DNA of 64,000 nt. Source: JARRPM01 sp963792815 (GTDB lineage: Bacteria; Pseudomonadota; Gammaproteobacteria; Pseudomonadales; Halieaceae). The notes under the pieces were generated by a model. The model worked only from the letters and a program-made list of their open reading frames with translations, ran no database searches and was not told where the DNA came from. The position numbers and the translations under genes are program-made. Each line of letters begins with the position of its first letter. Position 1 is the stretch's first letter. Below are positions 47,988-56,381 of this stretch, piece by piece. Location of the stretch: assembly GCA_963792815.1 (NCBI GenBank), contig CAWBXR010000016.1, forward strand, positions 1 through 64,000, written 5' to 3'.

Positions 47988-50471
47988 ATGAGAAAACACC
48001 GTTTAGACAAAGTTTTCGAGCCGAAATCTGTCGCCGTGGTCGGTGCATCGATCCGCCCGCTGTCGGTGGGCGGTCAGGTGCTGGGCATGCTTATCGAGAG
48101 TGACTTCCAGGGCGAGCTGTACCTGGTTAACCCGACCCATGACGAGATCCGTGGCTTGCCCTGTTATCCGTCCGTGGGCGCCATCGGACAGGCCATCGAC
48201 CTGGTGGTTATAGCCGTTCCGGCCGAAGCGGTGGCCGGGATTATGCGCGAATGCGGCAACCATGGGGTCGGGGCCGCGATCATCATTTCAGCGGGCTTCG
48301 GCGAAGCCGGTCCGCAGGGACAGGCCCTGCAGGACGAGATTTTGGCGATAGCACAGGCCCACGACATCGCCCTGGTGGGCCCGAACTGCCTGGGTGTCGT
48401 GCGGCCCCGGGTGGGCCTTAATGCCAGTTTCGCCCGCAGCAAGGTGAGCAGCGGCCACGTCGCCATGGTCGCCCAGTCGGGCTCCTTCTGCAGCGCATTG
48501 CTCGACTGGGCGGACGCCAGGGACTTCGGGTTCTCGGCTGTGGCATCCCTGGGGGCGACAGCGGATGTGGATTTCGGTGAGGTGCTCGACTACCTGGCCC
48601 TTGACCCCCACACCAAAAGTATCCTGCTCTACATCGAGGGCGTGTCCGATGCGCGGGCCTTTATCAGCGGGTTGCGCGGGGCGGCTAGACTGAAGCCCAT
48701 CATCGTGGTCAAGTCGGGCCGCAGTGAGCGCGGCACCCGCGCTGCCGCCTCACATACCGGCGCCCGGGTGGTCGGTGACCTCGTTTTCGACGCGGCCATC
48801 AGGCGGGCAGGCGCGGTGCGGGTGTTCACCGTCAGCCAGTGGTTTGCCACCGCCCAGACACTCGCCTCGGGCATCAGGGTTGACGGGTCCCGACTCGCCA
48901 TCCTCACCAATGGCGGCGGACCGGGGGTGATGGCCGCCGACCGGGCAGCCGATGTCCATGTACCGCTTGCAGACCTGTCCCCGGCCTCCATGGAGAAACT
49001 GACAGCGGCTCTGCCCACCCACTGGTCCCACGCCAATCCGGTGGACATCCTGGGCGACGCCTCCGCCGAACGATACAGCCTGGCCACGCAGATTCTACTG
49101 GCGGACGAAAATGTCGACGGCATCCTGGTCCTGCTGTCACCACAGGGAATGACCGACCCGCTGGCCTGTGCCGAAGCGGTTATCGAGGCAGCCGGATCTT
49201 CCCGCAAACCAATACTGACCTGCTGGCTGGGTGAGAAACGGGTGCTGGGTGCGCGCCAGCGATTAATGCTTGCGGGCATACCGTCCTTTACCAACCCCGA
49301 GGCAGGCGTCGACGCCTTTGGTTCTCTCGCGGCTTACCGGCACAACCAGAACGCGCTGCTGCAAGCGCCGCCGCCACTGTCCAAGAAAAAGGCGCCAGAT
49401 ATCCCGGGGGCGAGGCTGGTTGTCGAGCAAGCGCTGGCGGACGGCCGCCACACCCTCAGCAGCAGCGAGGCAAAGGACGTGCTGCGCGCATTCCACCTTG
49501 CGGTATCGGCAACGGGCCACTCCGATAGCGTCGCGCAACTGGTGGATGACAGGCCCCACGCGCGACAGGTAGCTATCGGCATTTACCGGGATCCTATTTT
49601 CGGCCCGGTAATCAGCTTCGGTGCGGGGGGCATCGCGGCCGAGGTTTGCACAGACAGGCAGATCGCCCTGCCGCCCCTCAATGACTACCTGGCCAGGGAA
49701 CTTATAGCGGGCACGCGGGCGTTCGCGCCGGGCCGTCGTTTTAACAACGTTCCCGAAGCGGATATCGAAAAGCTCGTGGAGAGTCTGCGCCGCGTCTCGG
49801 AAATGGCCTGTGAGCTACCTGAAATACAGACGCTGGATATCGACCCCCTGCTGTTGGACGAACGGGGTGCGACCGCCGTGGAGGCCCGAATCACGGTGGC
49901 CGCGCCGCGCAGCGCGACCAGCCGCTACAGCCACATGGCCATACACCCCTACCCGCCGGGCCTGGAGACGAACTGGCAACTGAACGAGGATACGACCGTC
50001 CTGATACGTCCGATCCGACCGGAAGACGCCAACACGGAACGTGACTTCGTTGACAACCTCTCCAGCGAGAGTAAGTACTTCCGCTTCATGAACCACATGG
50101 ACAAGATCAGCGCGCTGATGCTGGCCCGCTTCACCCAGATAGATTACGACCGGGAAATGGCGCTGGTGGCGATCCTCGGGGAACATACCAGGCAGGCAAG
50201 GATGATCGGGGTGGCTCGCTACATATCCAACCCGGATGAACTGTCCTGCGAGTTTGCGCTGACCGTGGCGGATGACTGGCAGAAAAAGGGGCTGGGACGC
50301 CGGCTGATGGAGCGCCTGATCGCTGTCGCCAGGGACCGGGGATTGCAGGTTATGGAAGGTGACGTACTGGCGCAGAATTCAAAAATGCTGCGCCTTTGCA
50401 CCAGCCTTGGGTTTCACACCGTCTATGACAGCGGTGACCCGGAGGTAGTGATCGTACGGCGGGAGATATAA
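47988..50471 (+). CDS. Pat/YfiQ-type protein acetyltransferase (ligase-like + GNAT)
   Basis: 827 aa. An N-terminal CoA-binding Rossmann domain (SVAVVGASIRPLSVGG), succinyl-CoA ligase-like domains (GPNCLGVVRP, VAQSGSFCSALLDW), an ATP-grasp remnant (ARQVAIGIYRDPIFGPV, FGAGGIAAEV) and a C-terminal GNAT (~655-827, QKKGLGRRLMERL). This is the domain plan of PatZ/YfiQ, which acetylates acetyl-CoA synthetase and other proteins. The ATP-grasp part lacks roughly 60-70 residues around position 510, including the ATP-lysine region, so ADP-forming ligase activity is unlikely. It is divergent from the HDAC gene. Confidence 0.9.
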   Translation: MRKHRLDKVFEPKSVAVVGASIRPLSVGGQVLGMLIESDFQGELYLVNPTHDEIRGLPCYPSVGAIGQAIDLVVIAVPAEAVAGIMRECGNHGVGAAIIISAGFGEAGPQGQALQDEILAIAQAHDIALVGPNCLGVVRPRVGLNASFARSKVSSGHVAMVAQSGSFCSALLDWADARDFGFSAVASLGATADVDFGEVLDYLALDPHTKSILLYIEGVSDARAFISGLRGAARLKPIIVVKSGRSERGTRAAASHTGARVVGDLVFDAAIRRAGAVRVFTVSQWFATAQTLASGIRVDGSRLAILTNGGGPGVMAADRAADVHVPLADLSPASMEKLTAALPTHWSHANPVDILGDASAERYSLATQILLADENVDGILVLLSPQGMTDPLACAEAVIEAAGSSRKPILTCWLGEKRVLGARQRLMLAGIPSFTNPEAGVDAFGSLAAYRHNQNALLQAPPPLSKKKAPDIPGARLVVEQALADGRHTLSSSEAKDVLRAFHLAVSATGHSDSVAQLVDDRPHARQVAIGIYRDPIFGPVISFGAGGIAAEVCTDRQIALPPLNDYLARELIAGTRAFAPGRRFNNVPEADIEKLVESLRRVSEMACELPEIQTLDIDPLLLDERGATAVEARITVAAPRSATSRYSHMAIHPYPPGLETNWQLNEDTTVLIRPIRPEDANTERDFVDNLSSESKYFRFMNHMDKISALMLARFTQIDYDREMALVAILGEHTRQARMIGVARYISNPDELSCEFALTVADDWQKKGLGRRLMERLIAVARDRGLQVMEGDVLAQNSKMLRLCTSLGFHTVYDSGDPEVVIVRREI

Positions 50472-50511
50472 GCCGCGAGCACCGGCGCCACCTGCCGGGA
50501 CGGGTGAGCGC

Positions 50512-51717
50512 TCAGCCAGCTATCTTGCCGAGGATGGACAACACACTGCCCCGGTCCAGCAACCGCGGCACCGGATAGCCGTCGCCCTCGGCCATCGCCA
50601 GTTCGGCAATCGCCTCAAAATCCTCTCGCCGCAGCTTGTCGGAGTGGTCCGGTATGCCCACTTCGGTGCGCAGGTCCCGCACCGCCCGGATAAACTTCTG
50701 GGCGAGCTGGCTTTCCGGTTCACCGGACCTACCGGCCCCCACCAGCACCGCCAGCTCGGCGAGCGACCGGGTGGACTCGAGTTGGCAGAATTCCAGGACG
50801 TGGGGCAGCACCAGGGCATTGGCCAGGCCGTGGGGAATGCCGTACCTGGCGCCCAGCTGGTGCGCAATCGCGTGCACATTGCCGACGTTCACCTGGTTGA
50901 TGGCGAGACCGGCGTAATAAGCACCCATTGCCATCCCCGCCCTGGCTTCAAGGTTGCTGCCGTCGTGATAGGCGGCCGCCAGATTCTCGAATACCAGCTT
51001 TACCCCGAGGCGGGCATCTTCCAGCCGGGTTCCGCGCTCCCACACACCGATGTAGGCTTCAATACCGTGGGTAAGGGCGTCCATGCCGGTGGCGGCGGTG
51101 ATATGGGGCGGCAGTCCGACAATCAGGGCCGGGTCCAGTGCGGTGGCGGCCGGCAGCAGTGTACTACCGGAAATGATGCCCTTCTGGTGAGTCGCGGAAT
51201 CCGAGATAACCGCTCCCATGGTAGCCTCGGAGCCAGTGCCCGAGGTCGTCGGTACCACATAGAGCTTCAATACCTCGTGCTTGACCTTGCCAAACCCGAC
51301 CCAGTCCTTCGGTGATTCGTCACTGGTGGCAGAGGCCGCGATAATCTTGGCAGCGTCGATCGATGACCCGCCGCCTATGGCGAGGATAGCCTGGGTGCCC
51401 TGTTGTCTGGCGGCCACTACACCGGCCGCCACCTGCTCGTAGGTGGGGTCGGGGAGTACGCCATCATAGAAGGCAATATCGATTCCGGACTCGAGCAAAG
51501 GGGCAATGGCCGTATCCACGACCCCCAGTTCCCGCAGGGGTTTGTCAGTAACAATGAGTATTTTCTTGGCACCGGTACGCAAGATGTGTTTGCACAACTC
51601 GCTGCTGCTTCCGTTGCCGACAAAGGCGCGGTGACTCGCGCCGGGGCCGAGCCCGGCGAAAAACTTCATCAGGCGAAGATAAAGAGCGTGTTTGGTCTTG
51701 CGCAGGAACATTGACAT
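50512..51717 (-). CDS. Iron-containing alcohol dehydrogenase
   Basis: 401 aa from ATG 51717 with CGGAG upstream. NAD-binding GGGSSIDAAK and VVPTTSGTGSEAT, then the iron site region DALTHGIEAYIG and AIAHQLGARYGIPHGLANAL (with the HxxG...H pattern). It is the last gene of a minus-strand operon after the Rieske oxygenase, SDR and acetoacetate-decarboxylase-family genes, 109 bases after the last. It likely oxidises or reduces an aldehyde or alcohol from the pathway. Confidence 0.9.
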   Translation of the reverse strand: MSMFLRKTKHALYLRLMKFFAGLGPGASHRAFVGNGSSSELCKHILRTGAKKILIVTDKPLRELGVVDTAIAPLLESGIDIAFYDGVLPDPTYEQVAAGVVAARQQGTQAILAIGGGSSIDAAKIIAASATSDESPKDWVGFGKVKHEVLKLYVVPTTSGTGSEATMGAVISDSATHQKGIISGSTLLPAATALDPALIVGLPPHITAATGMDALTHGIEAYIGVWERGTRLEDARLGVKLVFENLAAAYHDGSNLEARAGMAMGAYYAGLAINQVNVGNVHAIAHQLGARYGIPHGLANALVLPHVLEFCQLESTRSLAELAVLVGAGRSGEPESQLAQKFIRAVRDLRTEVGIPDHSDKLRREDFEAIAELAMAEGDGYPVPRLLDRGSVLSILGKIAG

Positions 51718-51826
51718 GGCTGACTCCGTATAGGGCTGCAAACCGGCGGCGCCTGACCATGGCCAGGCGCGCCAGTCTAATCGATTTTACAGCCCCAAGG
51801 TCAGTGCGGGGCCCAGGACCCGCAGT

Positions 51827-52606
51827 TTAACCCTTCCTGGGTCCGCCGTTACTGCCGGGCCAGCGCGAACCGGAGATGGTATCGACGAAGGGCAGGAAAC
51901 CCTCGGGGTCCAGCTTGCCCGCCAGCTTGACTTCACGGTCGAGGAAGATCGGCCACCACAGGTGGGCGGACAATTGTTCGCGCATGGGCAGCAGGGTGGT
52001 CAGCGGATCCCAGGGGCTGTCCCGCAGCACCAGTTCGCCTTTGACCTCCTCACGCCAGGCTGTGCCATAGCGGCTGCGCACATGTACGACGTGGGGTGGG
52101 AAGTCATAGCCGGTCGCCGGTCCGCCGACACTCACCGCCTGGGAGACCTTGATCCACCACTCGTGCTGGTCGAATTCGGGAAGGGGATCCACCGGGCCGG
52201 TGGATGCGCCCTTGAACTCCACGAACGTGTATCCATGGTGGATACAGCGGGCCGTCACCTGGGGCCCGAGGCGGTAAAACTCAGTGGTACAGGGGTACTT
52301 GGGCTGGCCGTTGGTCTGCTGGCTGATAAAGATGGCGGACTCCTGGTCGATGCCATAGCCCAGGGTGTACTCGCCCTCGATACCGTTATAGTTGGCATCA
52401 ACCGTGGTGACGATGCCGTACTCGGGCTCATCGGGCACCGGGTAGTTGTAGATAGTCAGCGTCACGTGGGGGTTGGCGCCGGGCTCTATACCCGGTGGCA
52501 GCAGCGCCGCGATTTTGTCCGGGTCAGTCCGGTAAACGATCTTGAGCATGGGCCAATTGACGATATCGCCGGGATTGCCCTGGGGTGCACCTGATGGATT
52601 GGTCAT
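51827..52606 (-). CDS. Acetoacetate decarboxylase family protein
   Basis: 259 aa, ADC fold. Features are LPPGIEPGANPHVTLTIYNYP (given in part), the Schiff-base-lysine region NGQPKYPCTTEFYRLG, and a C-terminal DREVKLAGKLDPEG. The single lysine in PKYP aligns with the region of the paired lysines in classical ADC, so decarboxylase activity is plausible but not certain. It has a TATAAGGAATAAAT start region. It lies 42 bases downstream of the SDR gene. Confidence 0.78.
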   Translation of the reverse strand: MTNPSGAPQGNPGDIVNWPMLKIVYRTDPDKIAALLPPGIEPGANPHVTLTIYNYPVPDEPEYGIVTTVDANYNGIEGEYTLGYGIDQESAIFISQQTNGQPKYPCTTEFYRLGPQVTARCIHHGYTFVEFKGASTGPVDPLPEFDQHEWWIKVSQAVSVGGPATGYDFPPHVVHVRSRYGTAWREEVKGELVLRDSPWDPLTTLLPMREQLSAHLWWPIFLDREVKLAGKLDPEGFLPFVDTISGSRWPGSNGGPRKG

Positions 52607-52648
52607 ATTTATTCCTTATAGGTTGATAGATGTCGGCCGGGAAGCGCG

Positions 52649-53530
52649 TCAGGCGCCTACCATGTTGGCCACGGGGGTCTGGCGACTGAGTATCATGTCC
52701 GCCCTCGCCCGGATTTTCTCATCGGTTTCCGGGGTGGTGGCCAGCAGCCAGAAAGCGTTGTTGCGCAAACCTTCCACCGCCATTTGCGCGACTTCGTCCG
52801 GGTGGGTCGTCTGCAGCTCGATACCCCATTCGGCGGCCATTTTCTTCATGTCATCCACCGAGCTGATACCGGAGGCATTGCCTTCCACCTCTTTCTTGAG
52901 TTCCTGCGGACGCACCCGACCGGAATTGAACAAGCCTGTATCGACTACATGCGGGCCCGGGAACAGGGCGCTGACCTTGACCGGGCTACCGGCTGCCGTG
53001 ACCTGGTAGTGCAGGTTTTCGGTGATGGCATGCACCGCCGCTTTGCTGGCGGTGTAAATGGGTTGGTCGGGGTAGACCAGCAGCGCGCCGTTACCCGAGC
53101 CGGTCACCACGAAATGCGCTTCCTGGTTCGCCGCCACCAGCCTGGGCATAAAGGCGCCTATGGTATTGACCACCCCCCACAGATTCACGTTCATGCACCA
53201 CTGCCAGTCTTTTTGCGAATATTCCCACATCGCCCCGGATTCACCCGCGCTGATACCCGCATTGGCAAACACCAGGTGAATGGCGCCGAATGCCTGCTCC
53301 GCCTTGTCGGCGAGGGCGTTCAGGCTGTCCGCGGAAGTGACGTCGCAGTGCTCCACCAGGGCTTCAATGTTTTCCGCGGCCAGGTCCGACTGGATCCGGG
53401 CCATGGCGGCCTTGTCCACGTCTCCCACCACCACCTTCGCGCCGAGCCTGCCCAGGGCAAAGGCCAGGGAGCGGCCGACGCCGCTGGAGCCGCCGGTGAT
53501 AACAGCCACCTTGTTATTGAAGTCCTGCAT
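52649..53530 (-). CDS. SDR family oxidoreductase
   Basis: 293 aa, short-chain dehydrogenase. VAVITGGSSGVGRSLAFALG contains the TGxxxGxG cofactor motif, NAGIS follows, and catalytic YTASKAAVHA gives the YxxxK pair. Start ATG 53530 lies 2 bases after the Rieske gene stop, indicating a common operon. A hydroxy/oxo conversion on the oxygenase product is likely. Confidence 0.9.
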   Translation of the reverse strand: MQDFNNKVAVITGGSSGVGRSLAFALGRLGAKVVVGDVDKAAMARIQSDLAAENIEALVEHCDVTSADSLNALADKAEQAFGAIHLVFANAGISAGESGAMWEYSQKDWQWCMNVNLWGVVNTIGAFMPRLVAANQEAHFVVTGSGNGALLVYPDQPIYTASKAAVHAITENLHYQVTAAGSPVKVSALFPGPHVVDTGLFNSGRVRPQELKKEVEGNASGISSVDDMKKMAAEWGIELQTTHPDEVAQMAVEGLRNNAFWLLATTPETDEKIRARADMILSRQTPVANMVGA

Positions 53531-53532
53531 GT

Positions 53533-54504
53533 TTACGCGATCTCCCGCTTGTCTTTTTCAGTAAGGTAGAACTGGCGCACCCACTTGCGGAACAGCACCA
53601 GCGTCTTGTCTTCCTTACAGAACACCGGCCTGTGCTTGTGAACCTTGTTGGCCCAGATCGGGTAGTCATCGCCGAGACCGTCAATGATGCCCTGCATCAC
53701 ATCGTCACCCGCCAGGTCCTCGATCTCGCGACGTACGGTCAAGGTCCAGCGCATTTTCGTTTCATGCCGGTTGATCGGTTGCGCGCTGTTGTACACGATC
53801 ATCTCGGCTCCGGGGCCATAGCTGTTGCGCACCAGGGCAAAGCCCGGGTTGAAGACGGCGGCGTGAAGCTGGCTGGGAACAGGGGCATTGCTGGCGTCTG
53901 AGCGCAAGTGCAGGATCCGGCCATTCTCTTCGATCGTCACCTCGGACGGCGGCACATCCGGCTGGCGATGGACATACTGGAAATGCACGGGATCACAGGA
54001 ATTCTCGGCGATGTCCTGGACGTGGGCGGGCACCAGGAATTCGGCGTAGCGGGGCGAGGTCCAGTTGGGATCGCCCAGTTCCGGCAGTTCGGGTAACTCC
54101 CATTGGGGCGCGGTATTTTCCGGGTGAAACCAGACGTAGACCTCGCCGTTCTTTTCCTCGGTGTGCCAGGTCCGCAGGCGGGCCCGCTCGGGGATCTCCT
54201 CGCAGTAGGGAATTTCCTCACACTTGCCCTCCGCGCCAAAGCGCCAGCCGTGAAAGGGGCATCGAATTGACTCGCCGACCACCCGGCCACCCACGGCCAG
54301 GTTGGCCCCGAGGTGGGGACAATAGGCGTCCTGCAATACCGGCACCCCGTTGCGGGTGCGGTACAGCACCAGCTCCCGGTCGAATGCCTGTACCTGCTTT
54401 ACCTCTCCTACATGCAGTTCATGACTGCGGGCGACCGAGAACCACCCCATCGGGAATTCCGGCGTCACATTGGTTTTGGATTCACACGCATCTACGATTG
54501 ACAT
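53533..54504 (-). CDS. Rieske non-heme iron oxygenase, KshA/Neverland-like
   Basis: 323 aa from ATG 54504. Rieske [2Fe-2S] motif YCPHLGANL (Cys62, His64) and RCPFHGW (Cys82, His85). Mononuclear iron ligands are in ENSCDPVHFQYVH (His173, His178). The C-terminal DDYPIWANKVHKHRPVF, followed by FRKWVRQFY, is characteristic of the KshA (3-ketosteroid 9-alpha-hydroxylase) and DAF-36/Neverland sterol 7-desaturase group. It is the first gene of a four-gene operon and is divergent from a TetR regulator. No ferredoxin reductase partner is adjacent. Confidence 0.88.
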   Translation of the reverse strand: MSIVDACESKTNVTPEFPMGWFSVARSHELHVGEVKQVQAFDRELVLYRTRNGVPVLQDAYCPHLGANLAVGGRVVGESIRCPFHGWRFGAEGKCEEIPYCEEIPERARLRTWHTEEKNGEVYVWFHPENTAPQWELPELPELGDPNWTSPRYAEFLVPAHVQDIAENSCDPVHFQYVHRQPDVPPSEVTIEENGRILHLRSDASNAPVPSQLHAAVFNPGFALVRNSYGPGAEMIVYNSAQPINRHETKMRWTLTVRREIEDLAGDDVMQGIIDGLGDDYPIWANKVHKHRPVFCKEDKTLVLFRKWVRQFYLTEKDKREIA

Positions 54505-54604
54505 GCTCTGCTCCGATTGGTCGTTTGGCCATTGCTGGTTGTAAAAGACAAGCAAGCCGCCCACCCTGTAAACCACCCCCGTGGGGAAGGGTCACAGATG
54601 AGCA

Positions 54605-54634
54605 AACTTGCACATATGTATACTAATCTAGTTT
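54605..54634. promoter_or_regulatory. Candidate TetR operator/promoter region
   Basis: The divergent Rieske-TetR gap contains the perfect palindrome ACATATGT (54612-54619) overlapping GTATAC (54618-54623), with AAACT and AGTTT arms about 20 bases apart. It is a plausible site for the TetR regulator; the exact operator is uncertain. Confidence 0.4.
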
Positions 54635-54671
54635 AATGGTCCGGCGATTGCAACACTCGGGTGAGATATTC

Positions 54672-55295
54672 ATGAACACAGCTGCGGCACCACTTGGACG
54701 GCGGGAGAAGCGCAAGCTCGAAATCCGTTCCCGGATAGAGGATGCCGCGTACCGCCTGTTCCGGCGGCAGGGCATAGAGGATACCAGCATCGAGCAGATC
54801 TGCGTGGAGGCGGACGTGGCCCGGCGCACCTTCTATAGCCATTACAGCAACAAGCATGCACTGCTGGGCGGCCTCGGCATCTCCCGACTGTACAACCAGT
54901 CCGAACCCATGCTCGCCCTGTTGATGGCCAACCACCACTCGACCCGCGCGCGGCTGGATGCGATGATCGAGTACATAGGTTCAAACTTTGCCGAATTCAC
55001 GGAGTTTGACCGGCAATTGATCCTGATCGCCCCCTCTATCTTTGCGGAAGATGCCGAGCAGCAGCGCGAAATCGGCAATTCGGCGAGCGCCAGTTTCACC
55101 CGCCTGATAACCGCCGGGCTGGAAATCGGCGACGTGCGCACCGATTTTTCACCGGAAATTCTCGCTGCCATGGTAGTGGGCACCCTCAATATGCTGACAA
55201 CGAGCTGGGCGATGAACAGCGACTACCCGATCTTCGACAACCTGAACGAGGCGCGTAATATGTTCGAACAGCTGATCTGCAAGCCCGCAACATAG
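54672..55295 (+). CDS. TetR family regulator
   Basis: 207 aa from ATG 54672 (GGTGAG upstream); an ATG at 54636 is also in frame. The N-terminal HTH (IEDTSIEQICVEADVARRTFY, shown in part as SIEQICVEADVARRTFYSH) is clear, followed by a ligand-binding helical domain. It is divergent from the Rieske oxygenase operon and upstream of a quinone oxidoreductase 30 bases away, so it probably controls both sides. Confidence 0.9.
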   Translation: MNTAAAPLGRREKRKLEIRSRIEDAAYRLFRRQGIEDTSIEQICVEADVARRTFYSHYSNKHALLGGLGISRLYNQSEPMLALLMANHHSTRARLDAMIEYIGSNFAEFTEFDRQLILIAPSIFAEDAEQQREIGNSASASFTRLITAGLEIGDVRTDFSPEILAAMVVGTLNMLTTSWAMNSDYPIFDNLNEARNMFEQLICKPAT

Positions 55296-55325
55296 GCCGC
55301 TCACGAGGTGGCCATAGGAGAAGAC

Positions 55326-56318
55326 ATGAACCACATACCCGCCAGCCGACGCTATGTAGCAGTCAACCCGGAGGATCGCAGTATCAGCATCGAGCAGGGT
55401 CCGGTACCCGAGCCGCTGCCCGGTGAAATTCTCATCAAGGTGAGTACCGCCGGCCTCAACCGTGCCGACCTGTTGCAGCGTAAGGGCCTGTACCCGCCAC
55501 CCGAGGATGCATCGCCGATCATGGGGCTGGAGGTTGCGGGCGAAGTGCTAGCCACTGGCAGCGGGGTGGAAGACTGGCATGCGGGAGACCGGGTATGCGC
55601 ACTTACACACGGTGGCGGATACGCCGACTGCACAGTGGCGCCCGCGAGCCAGTGCCTGCCCATCCCCGCGGGAATGGACATGGCGGAGGCAGCGGCCCTG
55701 CCCGAGGCGCTGCTGACTGTCTGGCACAACCTGATCCAGCGCTGTCACCTGCGGGCGGGTGAGACAGTGTTGATTCACGGCGGCGCCAGCGGCATCGGCA
55801 CCCTGGCCATCCCGATCTGCAAAGTTCTCGGGGCCGAGGTCTATACCACAGCGGGCAGTGACGACAAGTGCCGGGCACTGGAGGCGCGAGGTGCGACCAG
55901 GGCGATCAACTACAGGAGCGAGGACTTCGAACAGGTGCTTACGGAGCTGGGACTGAAGGACAGGATCGACATCATCCTGGATATCGCCGGCGGCGACTTC
56001 ATCCAGAAAAATATCAACATTGCCGCACCAGAGGGCAGAATCGTCAATATCGCGTTCATCCGCGGTGCGCGGGCAGAGGTGAATTTCGGCCCCGTCCTGA
56101 TGAAGCGCCTGGTGCTTACCGGCTCCACCCTGCGCGCCCAGAACTTTGCCCAGAAAGCGGTAATGGTGCAGGAAATCATGGAACGGCTGTTCCCCCACCT
56201 GGAGAACGGCGACATCAAACCGATTGTCGACCGGGTTTTCAAGCTGGAGGAGGCGGAGCAGGCACAGGACTACATGGAAAAGGGGCAGCACATGGGCAAA
56301 ATCATTCTGCAGATGTAG
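55326..56318 (+). CDS. PIG3-type NADPH quinone oxidoreductase
   Basis: 330 aa from ATG 55326 with AGGAGA upstream. MDR family without zinc cysteines: RKGLYPPPEDASPIMGLEVAGEV, LIHGGASGIGTLAI as the nucleotide loop, and INYRSEDFEQV, matching the PIG3/TP53I3 quinone reductase group. It lies in the TetR half of the divergent cluster. Confidence 0.9.
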   Translation: MNHIPASRRYVAVNPEDRSISIEQGPVPEPLPGEILIKVSTAGLNRADLLQRKGLYPPPEDASPIMGLEVAGEVLATGSGVEDWHAGDRVCALTHGGGYADCTVAPASQCLPIPAGMDMAEAAALPEALLTVWHNLIQRCHLRAGETVLIHGGASGIGTLAIPICKVLGAEVYTTAGSDDKCRALEARGATRAINYRSEDFEQVLTELGLKDRIDIILDIAGGDFIQKNINIAAPEGRIVNIAFIRGARAEVNFGPVLMKRLVLTGSTLRAQNFAQKAVMVQEIMERLFPHLENGDIKPIVDRVFKLEEAEQAQDYMEKGQHMGKIILQM

Positions 56319-56381
56319 GCCTGGGGCCAAGTCTGTTATCTTGCCTGACGACAACTGGCTGTAAACCCGCCCGGACGCGCA

